In this document: piece after piece, positions 37,996 through 49,439 of the stretch
Position numbering within the stretch: the first letter of the stretch is position 1
How the letters are laid out: each line of letters opens with the position of its first letter
Origin: Azadirachta indica
Taxonomy: Eukaryota; Streptophyta; Magnoliopsida; Sapindales; Meliaceae
NCBI GenBank assembly: GCA_022749755.1
Contig: CM040442.1
Location: forward strand, 14,544,457-14,608,456
Reading direction: 5' to 3'
DNA: 64,000 nucleotides
Translations under genes and position numbers: made by a program
The notes under the pieces: generated by a model
Told to the model about the DNA's origin: nothing
What the model saw: only the letters and a program-made list of their open reading frames with translations
Database searches by the model: none

Positions 37996-38469
37996 ATGAT
38001 AAGGGGAAAGGATGCTGAATGTTTGCTAAATTTTCTTTCTTTTGTGTTAGGGAAGAGAATGGTGAGTTTGTGGTGAACTATTATATAGGAAAAAGAATGG
38101 TGCTTTATAGAGGAAATTTGTTACGGTTGCAGACCACGAACGGTCAATTTTGGATTATTTTCATTATTTTCATTTTCACTTCATTTTATTTCCTTATTAA
38201 TTACTTAATATATTATTACATTATTCTTATCAAATTTAATTAGATTACTATTTAATTATTTTTAATTTTTATATTATTAAATTTAAAAATCATAACCACA
38301 ATGAATTATCATCCCTCTCGAGATAAAAAAGTAATTATTTTATCTAGGTCAAACTCACAAAATTAATTCTTAATTTCCAACTTATTTTTAAATTTCACAT
38401 CAAAGTCAAAAACTCACTATTAGTAGGTTTATACATTGATTGCAAACTAATTGACTAGACCCATGTCTG
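37996..38469. other. Spacer with a short unassigned ORF
   Basis: A 74-codon plus-strand ORF (38019-38243) encodes a hydrophobic C-terminus. It has no recognisable domain, no matching exon and AT-driven composition, so I do not call a gene. Confidence 0.3.
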
Positions 38470-38508
38470 CTACATAGTACCACGTCAGGTAGAAGTGGTA
38501 CTATGTAG
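38470..38508. repeat. Perfect 14-bp inverted repeat, 11-nt loop
   Basis: CTACATAGTACCAC (38470-38483) and GTGGTACTATGTAG (38495-38508) are exact reverse complements. The right arm touches the start of a MITE-like element. Confidence 0.85.
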
Positions 38509-38855
38509 AAGTGGTCAAGAAATCCGGACCGAACTAAATTTATTATTATTTAATTTTTTTAGGTGAAAATGACATTGTTTTTGTAGATTTAAATAAACAA
38601 CTTCATTTTTATACTAAAAAAAATTCTAAAAATTCTAAAAATTATAATTTAAACTTAAAAATCAAACCAAACTAAAAAGAAACTGGTTGGTTCGGTTCTT
38701 TTTCGATTCTCTCTATAATTGATTCAATTTGATTCGATCTTTCTCTTGTAATTGGTCCGGTCTGATCTTTAAAATGAAAAGCCCAAAAAGTCTGGTTCTA
38801 ATCTGGCTTTGCAAAAACCCAGACTAAATCGAATTTTATCCACCCTTAACATCAA
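38504..38855. mobile_element. MITE-like element with GGTTCGG-type ends, about 0.35 kb
   Basis: The left end AGAAGTGGTCAAGAAATCCGG mirrors the right end, whose reverse complement reads TAAGGGTGGATAAAATTCGA. The interior is rich in TTGGTTCGGTTC and TTCGATT runs. A similar unit is at 48943-49386. Confidence 0.4.
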
Positions 38856-41800
38856 CATCATTATGTCTGTTATGTATGATCTACCTTTGCTATATAGATG
38901 TAGTATAGTAAAAGCATTCTCGAATGGGCAAATTCCTATTATCTGGAGTAACGATAAGACGTAATAGTATATTTTTTAAAAATCAGGGATATAATGGATA
39001 ATTCGAGAAACCTTTAAGGGGCAACATGCATTTTTCTATTATAATACTGTAACATCTTCATTTGGGTTACTAGCGACTGACGTTGATCATCATCAATAGC
39101 ATTGACCATCGTTGACCATCATTTATTTGGGTTACTATGAATATTATTCATATTCTTATTGAAAGCTCTATGCAATTGTACAATCACTATCATTGTTTGA
39201 ACAAACATTCGTTATAAATTTGAAGTTAAATGTTTCAAGTATCAAAAATTTAACTTCAAATCTACAACGAATAGTTACTCAAATGAGAAGATAATTATAG
39301 CATTTTGTAGAACGTTTAATAAGGATTTGAATGATATCTATTATAACTAAACACGAATAGTGTTTGATGGTAATCGGCGACGACAATCCAAACAATCAAA
39401 CAAGGTCAAACCAGGTCAAACCAGGTTAGGAATGGGCAAGAGATCCCTGGCGCACTCAAGAACAAGGTTAGGGATTGGGGCTAGCTCAATGCCATCCTTG
39501 CGTATTAAGGACTAAAATGTTAAAGTCTATAAAATCATGTCCTAATTTATTATTTTTCTAAATTTAAGGACAAAAATGTTATTATCTTTTTTGTTATTAG
39601 TTTTAGGTTAAATATTATTATACATATTACATGTTGTTGAATATATTTCCAATAATATCGTTACTAATTTATTTTTCTTTCACTTTCAAATATTCATTAT
39701 TAATAAAATTGAATGATCAATATTTTTTTTTAATTTAACTAATTAACTATTATTTTTGTTAAAATAATATCTAGCAAATCAAGTATTATATTACCTTGAT
39801 TTGCAAAGATATTATTTAATATTATTTCTTTAATCTATGATCTCTTTTTTCTAATTAAAATGATCTTGTTTTCCTTTTATGCAGCAATTTATTGTACATT
39901 ATTTATTTACTTTTCTGTATACTTTACAAATCTATAAAAAGGTTATCCCATATACATATTAGTGCAAGAAAATAAGAAATAAGAAACATATTTCTTATCA
40001 TTTTTATTCTTAAAAATAACAACTCATCATCCACTTTCTCTCTCTTCTCTTTCTCTCACTTTCTGTTAATAATTTTTTCTAATATTAGAAATTATAAACT
40101 ATAAAATTAGCAATTTTCTTCACATTAAATTCACAAAATTCAATCCAAAATATATACTTTTAATTTTATTTTTTCATTTATTTTTATTCATTCTCTTGCT
40201 CTCTTCTCAATTTCACTTATTTATGAATAACTTTATTTATAAAACAAAAAATACTGAATTTCCTAACACAAACTATGGCTAAAACTTGAACCTTAATAAG
40301 TCACAATCTAATCAAACTTTATACAACTGAGCAAAATTCGTATAAATTTTAAGCAAAAAATATATTAATTTTGTCTTTTCAGATTATGCAAGGCCATTAT
40401 AATTAACAAGGAATTTGATAGATTTAAAAGGTTCAAAAGGAGATATAATTATTTTGAGAAGTAATTAATATTAATTACGTAGTGAGAACTAGATATGAGG
40501 TTGAATGTAATGCATGGTTAATATAAAATCTTAAACACACAATTTTAATAATGTGTCGTATGTCATTAGAATATTAAAAATTAAAGATAAACAAGAATAG
40601 TAAAAATAAGGTGGGAATCTGAATCTATTATGTACATACACTAATAGTTGTTATAACCAAAACCAATAGCCAATCAAAGTGATAAGTTTTCGAATATTAA
40701 GTCATTTATATTCTTGTTATTGCAAAAAGAAAGAAATCATTAAATGATATAATAATTATTTATTACTTTAACTTTATTATAATAATTTTTAGGATTCATT
40801 CACTTTTTAAGTTAAATATGAAAAAAATAGTAACAGAGTAAGAGAAAATGAACGGAAAAACTTGCAAATAATAGAAATCACTACAAAATATATCGAATAA
40901 AATACTCTCTTATGTAGGCTATTTTCAATAATAACGTTATTCATGGGTCAAGAATCTTATCATATCTTTAACTTAGTTGAATAATTATAATACTTACTTT
41001 AATTTAAAATTAGTATTTTATATATATATGCAGTTAAACTAATAAATTTAGGATAATAATATTGTGAAAATTACATTACTTGTTACATAATGCTAAATCA
41101 ACTGAAATGTTACTTACAGTTAAAAAGGGTAAAATACAAATTTAGTAGTATAAATGGTTTGGGGTAGATTTAATTTTCCTATTTCCAGCAAATTTTGCTT
41201 AAATTAAATGCAAAATTCGCAAACTGATTAGTATATATGTATATAATATATGTAATATATATATATATATTTATATATTACATATACGCATTAACAGATA
41301 TTACATGTAATTGTAATATTAAAAAAAATTATTTAATCAATTTTTTTTCAAATTATGTAATTATTACAAATTAATACTCGACAAGTACTTTACGTTACAC
41401 TTCAAAATTGAAGATATTTGTCCCAAAAAAGGTGTAGATCTCCCATATTTAGCTTATGCTTTTATGTAACGCTTCAAAATACTTCTAGTGCTTTGAGTGA
41501 AAAGCATTTTATGTGAAAAACACTGTTTGTGTGCAAAGTGAAAAGGCTCGTTGAAATAAATCTCTCCCAATTTTTTTTTTTTCCCCTTTGTGTTTTTTAT
41601 TCCTTGTCTATAAAACAAAAGAAATAGCATTGGGATTATTTTGTAAAAGGAAGAAGAGATAAGAGCAGAAGAAAGGATTCTAGCTATTTTAAGCCAAAGT
41701 TAGTCTTCAAGTGGAACAAGCTATTGATAGATAATAAGAAGCATGTTCACCAATTTGGGTAAGGTAACCAAAGGTTAAAAAAGGTACAATATGTTGCTTA

Positions 41801-44010
41801 ATTTAAGTTTTTTCTTTGAAAATATAGTTGATAGAAGTTCTTTGACGTTAGGTCATATGTAGAATCATAAAATATTTTCTTTCTTTTTTTCTTTTTTCAA
41901 AATAGTTTCATAAAATATTTATAACTCTCTGATTGTTAATTTCGAGCCAGATCAATCGGATTGGTTGGTTTTAAATTTCACAAGATAAAATAAAATTTTT
42001 CATTTGGTTTTGAATTTGAATAAGTAAAACTAAAAATATATAGAACTGAAATTAATAAAATTTTAAAATTTTACCTCCATATATTAATAATTTATAAGTG
42101 ATTGTTTAATATAAAAATAATTTTATTCATAATTATTTGGAAATATCTAATAAAAAAATTATTTTTTAAACTTCAACGAAATTAAAAAACTAAATCCTCC
42201 AACTATGTTCAATTTTAATTTGGTTCATAATTAATATCAATTTTCTTTTTTCTAAAATCAAACCATTAGTTGAATTTTTATTTCGTCCTTTAATTACCCT
42301 AAACTGAATTTTGTCCGCCCACTGTTTCAAAAACAGATTTTCTTGGTAAAGAACTTTATGATAGAAATGACTTATAATAATGTTATAATTATTTATTAAA
42401 GCTTACTTAAAATATAAACGTTAACAATTCTATTAAAATATTTTCTCCATTTTACAATATCTTAAGTAAAATAATTTAATTTTGAGGGGATTGAGATAAT
42501 AAACAATAAACCAATAGCATAATTACAAATTAAGGAAAGCAATTTGTTGGAGTTTTTTTTATTAAAACAGAAAGTGGCTTTAAACTTCGAATCTGTTTGT
42601 TTTGCTAGAAGACAAATTAAAAGGTTAATTTGTCCATCAACATCATCGTCTGATTACTGTTTTCCACTAATTCTGCTTTCAAAAGCAAGCACGAATTGAA
42701 AGGAGATTTTACATTTTGCTCACTGTTCACACCCATATTTATGAAGGATCATATGACAAATTTTTTTTTTTAATCGAACACATATTTTTCAAATTATTTT
42801 ACGCTCATGATTAATTTAATAAATACTTTAAAAAATGACACTTTTCAAGCACAAATTCAAAAATACAAAAGAATAATGTGTTTAAAAGTGTAATAATATA
42901 TATTACGCTTAGAAATCCACTACCCAACACATTGGTTCAAAAATGTAGTTTTGATATGCTTAAAAGTATAAAAGATAATATACTTAAAAGTTTAATTTTG
43001 AATAGGATATATATATTATATTTTCAAGTATGTTACCTTTTATACTTTTAAATTTGTACTTAAAAAGTATCATGTTTGGAAGTATATTTATATAATTCAA
43101 AATTTTTGAAGATAAAATGGTCCAAACATTTTGCATTCGGTCAAATTTAAATTTTTTTATTAGTCATTTGTCAAAAAGTACCGTAAAATGAGAAATTTCG
43201 CGAAATTGAATAACCATGCACTCAAAACCATGACTAATTATATTTGGTACGTAGGTTATCCACGTGACCTTAACATCTTAGTTATTACAAATAGGTGTAT
43301 AGCAATAGAACCTGAAGTTTGATGACAATACAAATATATCCAGTAATTTGATGATGTGAACAAATATGCCTCAAGTCTATTTATTTTATAATATTCCATA
43401 TTTTTTTAATCATGTATATTTGTTTTATAATATTGTAATTGTACACAAACAAATTCTCTCCATCTACTAGCACATTATTTATTTTTGTTTAAAAATTTTA
43501 ATCAAAATGAAATATTATTTTATTTTAAAAAATTAAATAAACACATAAAATAAGGTTTTTTTTAAGAAATTTGAGAAATTATTTTTTAAAATAATTTAAT
43601 TTTGACTAATTATTAAAATATATAAAGTAATTCAATCTATATTGACCTAAATCTTTTTATAAGTATATACAAACTACTGAATATAAACTTATGTATCATA
43701 ATCTCCTATCTTTTATCCTTATTAGTTGAATTTTTTTGCATTTTATAAAGTCAATAATATTAGGCCAAATAAGTTTGTATACAGTAGTAACTTTGATAAA
43801 GTAGTTGTATTTCAATTATTGTTATAAGTTAATTAGGTAATAAAACTATTTAATTTTTATTTTTTTTGAAATTTATTAGTTTTATCTAAAAATAATTTCT
43901 TTTAGATAATTAAATAGTGATACAATTATTAATTTTTAGTAAATTGAAATTAGTAGGACTAATTAGTCTAACATACTAAACTTTAAAGATTTGTAAGTGC
44001 TTTTCCCAAG
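38856..44010. other. Long AT-rich intergenic region upstream of the VPE gene
   Basis: No coding exon or named domain is recognisable over about 5 kb. It includes small tandem repeats (CATTGACCATCGTTGACCATC near 39100; AGGTCAAACC repeats near 39400), a third copy of the 'AAATCATGTCCTAATTTATTA' repeat (39530-39552), a long AT-alternating tract (41233-41285), and several TTTTTAAAAG stretches near 43000. Confidence 0.45.
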
Positions 44011-44011
44011 C

Positions 44012-44019
44012 TATATATT
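44012..44019 (+). promoter_or_regulatory. Candidate TATA box of the VPE gene
   Basis: TATATATT lies 69-76 bp upstream of the start codon, followed by pyrimidine-rich CCTTTTCTTTG. Position and sequence fit a plant core promoter, but a second TATATATG at about 44041 is an alternative. Confidence 0.35.
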
Positions 44020-44087
44020 AACACATTTTCCTTTTCTTTGTATATATGTTGCTTGTGTGTTCATCTGAAAATTAAAGTTAATCAACA

Positions 44088-47000
44088 ATGAATTCTTCTA
44101 TCACTCTCAGGGCAATTCTATTGCTCTCACTGTTATGTTTGGTTGTTGAAAGCCGTCGACAATTACATGCATCCAAATTTTCATATGAACCGCCAAAAGG
44201 CAATGCAACCAGATGGGCAATTTTAGTAGCTGGATCTAGCGGTTACGAGAATTATCGCCATCAGGTTCTGTATTTTCATTCATTTATTTATTCTTACATA
44301 TTTAACTATTTTTTTTATATATTTTATTTAATTATATTCATTTACTACTACTACTATTATTATTATTATTATTATTGCAGGCAGATGTTTGTCATGCTTA
44401 TCAGATACTGAAAAGTGGAGGATTGAAGGATGAAAACATAATCGTTTTCATGTATGACGATATTGCATTCAACGAGCACAATCCTCGCCCTGGTGTTATC
44501 ATCAATAAACCATTTGGTAACGATGTTTACTATGGAGTTCCAAAGGACTACAATGGTGAAAATGTTACTGCCAATAATTTTTATGCTGCGATTCTTGGAA
44601 ATAAAACTGCTCTCACTGGGGGTAGTGGAAAAGTTGTGAACAGTGGCCCAGATGACCATATTTTTATTTTTTATGCTGACCACGGTAGCCCTGGTAGTGT
44701 TGGTAAGTATCTTTTCTTGATATAACCAAACTAGCATAATAACATCTTTATCCCTACACTTTATCTAAATAACAAACAAGTATATTTGTTTTCAATCACA
44801 ACAATTGAGTTCCCACAGACAGCCCTTTGTTTAATAAATTATCTACTTTTATACATATATATATATATATAGATAAAAGTTTTATAAGATTTAAAAATAT
44901 GAACTATTGAAATTTTTTAAATTAAATTTATTGGCATAATTTTTTTTACTTTGAAAACAACATTATTTAACGTTATTTAACTATTTTTTTTTCACTTAAT
45001 ACATCTCTACAAATCCCAAAACTATAAAAAATTTTGTCATGCATTAACTATAATACAAATAAGTATTGTTGTTACACCTTTTTTTGAAATTTTATTTTTA
45101 CATTTTAACATTTAAAATTCTAAAATTTTACTTAAGTTTTAATTTTCTGTTATCTTTTTCAACTATTACGTAACATATATTCAGTGCACTGTAGCCCAGG
45201 GCATATATATTTGCTATTTAGTAGTAAAAAATTCTTATCACCAACAGCAAATTCTTACATGATCTTTGTTACTGAATTAACATATGTTGTAGCAATGCCT
45301 GGTGGAGATGACATTTATGCCAAAGATTTGATAGAAGTTTTAAAAAAGAAACATGAGTCTAAAGCTTATAAAACTATGGTAAGTCAATTCGAATTTATAC
45401 AAAAATTTTTCTTTGAAACTGATAAAAATTTTAACATATAATTGATATATAAAATTAGGTGTTCTACATGGAAGCTTGTGAATCCGGAAGCATGTTTGAT
45501 GGGCTTCTTCCGGAAAATCTGAATATATATGCAATTACAGCTGCAAATCCATCAGAGAGCAGCTGGGCACTTTATTGCCCTGGACATTATCCTACTCCTC
45601 CTGATCAATATGATACTTGTTTGGGTGATTTGTTCAGTGTTTCTTGGATTGAAGACAGGTTCATTTTCTTCAATTCCCTTTCATTTAATTTCAAGTAATT
45701 TCTCAATGATTATTTTTTTTTTTTCTTCTTCTTCTAAATGGAAATAATGCAGTGAAAAGCACGATTTGCAAAAGGAAACTCTGGAGGAACAATACCGAGT
45801 GGTATACATTATATTTCTATACATGTATGCTGACTGATTTTTTTATATATGTTTTTAAGACAAATTAACATATATCCTCCTGAAGTTTAGAAAAATAACA
45901 AATATCTCTAGAGTTTGGGAGAAATAGACGAATACTCATTGACTTTCACACATGTGAATTGAAATATTAGATTATTATTATTTTTATTCTTAAAATACTA
46001 AAAAATAAAAATAAAATATAATTATTTTAATTATAATAATTTACTTCTTATTATAATTATTTATAACATACTATGATACTATGGACTAAAACATTTAAAT
46101 TAAAAATTTTTTAATTTATTATTTAATTAAAAAATAAATATAAAAACTTGTATGAATTTGATTAACACATTGTTACAATTTTGTTTATAATAGTATTTTT
46201 TAAGAGTTTCATTAAATAATGAATTAAAGACAATTTTAATTTGAACGTTTTAAGTTTTGTATGTTATGAATAAGAAGTACTAAATTGTTATAATTAAAAT
46301 AATTATTTTTTATTTTATTATTTGCCTACTTTCTTAAATTTCATAGGTATATATTTTGTTCCCAAACTTCAAAGTATTTGTACTGGATCCCTTCAAACTC
46401 TGCAGGGTACATGTCAATTTTCTTATTTTTAATTTATTAATAAAAAGATTTTTCTCGTTGTGTCGAGGTTTATACAGGTGCGAAGAAGAACATTGGCTGA
46501 TTATTTGGAGTTTAGCTCTCACGTAATGAGATATGGAAATCTGGGGCTCAGCAAAGAGTCAGTTTTTTCATACATGGGAACAAATCCAGATAATGACAAT
46601 TTCACCAGCTTGACTGAAGAATTACATCCTGCAACTTTCAGAATGAGAGCAGTTAATCAACGTGATGCAGCACTTTATCTTCTTTGGCACAAGGTTTACT
46701 TAATTACTTTCTTACCCTTTAAAACTGTTAATTTAGAGTTCAAATTAATGCTTTTAGAAATTATTTTGTAAAAACTGTTTCCACCATAAAATATTTTCGT
46801 CTATATTAAAAAAAAATATATATGATTTTTGCCTTACAATTATTATTTAGTATTTGATTAAATTTTTCAAAACTATTTTTAGTAAAATCCCTTCGCCATA
46901 CAAGAAATTTTAAGAAATTTGATAAAATTTTTAAAATCAAATTTAAAAAGTTTAACATTAATTAACATTACATTCCATTTTAAATTGTAAAAATTTAAAA

Positions 47001-48293
47001 TTAACTCTAAGCAATTATCAAAGTTTAACATTAATTAGGAAATAAAAATTTTAAAACCTAACTCTTATTTTGTTACTTCTCTATTTCTCTTTTTCTTATA
47101 TTTTTTTTAAAAATATAATTAAAAATTTTATTTTGTATCTTCAAATACACACACACAAAAACTCTTCTAAATCAGTTTTCGTCATTTATATTACTACAAC
47201 ATTCTAATTCTAAAATTTATCAAATACGTAAATGATTCAACTAATTATTTTTAGTACAACAAAATCATGTTATTCTATTATTTGTAGCAATGCAGCCCTG
47301 ACTATATATTTAGGCTGAAAGTACCTTTTTCAAATTAGAATAATAAAATTAATATTTCGAATAATAACAATCAGATCCATAATTTTGTAGAATGTTCAGA
47401 TAAGGACATGAGTACATTCATTTATTTGAAATAAGTTCTTTACTCCTACAAGTACCTAAATAACTATGATAATTTTAATAAGGCAACACCAATATTTGAT
47501 ATCTTATATTTCCATCCCACGACACCTTCATATTAAGAAAGATACTGTTAGAAATATTACAATTTAAGCAATTCTATTGAGTTTAGGAATATTTGATGCA
47601 AAAAAGATAAAACAATATTCTTAACTATAAAATAATGATGTTTGAATTATATACATTATTGCAGTTCAATAAAGCAGATGAAGGATCTAATGAGAAGGTT
47701 GAAGCTCAAAAGAAATTACAAACAGAAATTTCTCGCAGGCAGAAAGAGGATGATAATATACGCAGCATTGCATTATTATTGTTTGGGGAAACAAATGCTT
47801 CAAGAATCATAGAATATGTTCGACCTTCTGGGCAACCTCTTGTAGATGACTGGGATTGCTTGAAGATGCTTGTACGTTTATATCATCCCTACCATCTTTA
47901 TTTTGTATGATAATTCTCTTCAAACTGGAATTTAAAAATAAAATTTAGGGTGTCAAAATGGCTAAAAGATAAAGTTAGTTGGTCATATTTTAATAACAAT
48001 TAATAAATTAAAGGGGTACATTGATAACAGTTTAAAGTTCTGAGGGCCAAAATCTAAATAAATCTACTTTATGGATCTATATTACATTATTTGTTGTTGA
48101 TGTCTTGTAGGTGAGAATTTATGAGAAAATGTGTGGGATGTTGTCAATATATGGAAAGAAGTATAAAAGAGCTATGGCGAATATGTGCAATGAAGGGGTG
48201 AATGAGATGAAAATGAGTAAAGCATCAAGAAAGGCATGTTCGAAGAAATATCCAAGTTCTTTGATGAGCTCCCTTCAAAATGAACTACATTGA
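44088..48293 (+). CDS. VPE: Vacuolar processing enzyme (legumain, C13 protease), complete gene
   Basis: Eight exons join in frame: 44088-44264, 44381-44702, 45293-45378, 45459-45658, 45753-45801, 46478-46693, 47665-47871 and 48111-48293. They give 480 codons including the TGA stop, close to the usual 480-495 aa. The N-terminus has a clear signal peptide ([15 protein letters not shown]). The peptidase C13 domain shows [20 protein letters not shown] near the start, the catalytic His in FYADHGSPG, and the catalytic Cys in [11 protein letters not shown]. Later blocks are [31 protein letters not shown] and AVNQRDAAL, and the C-terminal inhibitory prodomain ends with [10 protein letters not shown] and the cysteine-bearing tail. 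VPEs cleave after Asn/Asp, mature vacuolar and seed proteins, and act in programmed cell death. The loop after the catalytic His (SPGSVAMPGG) departs from the common GPGVLGMP, so this is a somewhat divergent paralog. Subtype is not decided. All splice sites are GT-AG and no frame is broken. Confidence 0.95.
44343..44376 (+). repeat. (TAC)4(TAT)n microsatellite at the 3' splice site of VPE intron 1
   Basis: Four TAC then about seven TAT units run straight into the acceptor GCAG (44377-44380). Confidence 0.95.
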
Positions 48294-48323
48294 TGATTTT
48301 ATCATGTGCCCTCAAGTACTTGA

Positions 48324-48329
48324 AATAAA
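48324..48329 (+). terminator. Candidate poly(A) signal of the VPE gene
   Basis: AATAAA lies about 30 bases after the stop codon. It fits a near-upstream element for 3' end formation, though plant signals are loose. Confidence 0.4.
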
Positions 48330-48942
48330 AACAACTATACTTATGATTTGACGATAAATGCTTTTTCTTTATTTTAAATATATTCTTTGAAGCCATTGAT
48401 GTTAAAGATATACTATAATTGCATAGTACTAAATCGTATTCATGAACGCAACAAAACACTTCCACAGTGTGTCCTAGCCGAGAGCATGCCAGTGCATTTT
48501 TTAACGAAAACGAAGGACTTCTAGTACCAAAAAAGCAATTGCAGCTAATTACCAATAAAGCGATTTGTTAAAAGCCCACTAATTTGCTTCAAGACAATGT
48601 TATTTATTGTCATCCATGCTTTCAAGAATCTCAGCAAATAAACATAGCCTGTTATAAATAAACGACTAAATTTAAAGTGTAAATTATTTAAAACTAAACT
48701 TACCGCTTTATGTAAATAAAGCCTTAAACTAAAATAAGTTAGAAATAGAAAATGGAAGCAAATGCAGGCCTTTCATAAATTTTAGAAGGCCATGCAATTC
48801 CCATTTCACTTCATCCTCTTTACTTACAATGCATGCCTATATATAGGCATAATGGAGAGGGCTAAATGGAAAAACAAGTGACATGAGACATCCTAAACGT
48901 TCTCAAATTCATTTAAATATTCACAACACTTCCTCTTGATTC
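48330..48942. other. VPE 3' flank, no gene seen
   Basis: Mixed-composition DNA after the VPE stop. The 127-codon minus ORF over 48172-48555 overlaps the last VPE exon and has no recognisable domain. Confidence 0.4.
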
Positions 48943-49386
48943 TATTAGGAGTGGATACAATCCGGTTCGACGAAAAATTTCATGTATTTATTTTTTCAAA
49001 CTGAATCTAACCTAATAAAAATTGGAATCAGACCAAACATATTTTAAATTAAACTAAATTAGTCGGTTTTGATTTGATCCGATTTGGTTTGATCCGCTTT
49101 GATTCGGATTTTCAGATTTTAATTTTTTATATTTGTTTTACTTAAAAAAATAAGGTCATTTTGATGCTAAAATGTATATAAAATAATATTGTTTTGATGA
49201 CTAAATATATTAAAAAAATATTTTTGTTTGGTCTCAATTTTTTAAGCACTGAACTGGACCAAAAATTTTAAATTTGTTCAAATCAGAAGTAGATCGGATC
49301 GAATATCTTTTAAAAGTGAGCCAAACCTGTCGATTCTGGTCTGGTTTAGTTTTAGGTTTCGAATTCTTTTGCCAAGCCCTATATTT
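48943..49386. mobile_element. MITE-like element with GGTTCGG-type ends, about 0.44 kb
   Basis: The left end TAGGAGTGGATACAATCCGG mirrors the right end, whose reverse complement reads TAGGGCTTGGCAAAAGAATT. Inner arms are rich in GGTTTGATCCG/TTCGGATT on one side and TCTGGTTTAG on the other. It resembles 38504-38855. Confidence 0.4.
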
Positions 49387-49439
49387 CACTGGCCTTAATT
49401 ACATTAACAACAAATACAACTTAAATTATTGTTAAATGT

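Noticed and set aside
38019..38243. Small hypothetical gene on the plus strand
   Set aside because: A 74-codon ORF with an A/T-driven hydrophobic tail, no domain, and placed at the guessed end of an LTR.
44372..44737. 121-codon minus-strand ORF
   Set aside because: Antisense to VPE exon 2, which encodes the conserved catalytic-His block.
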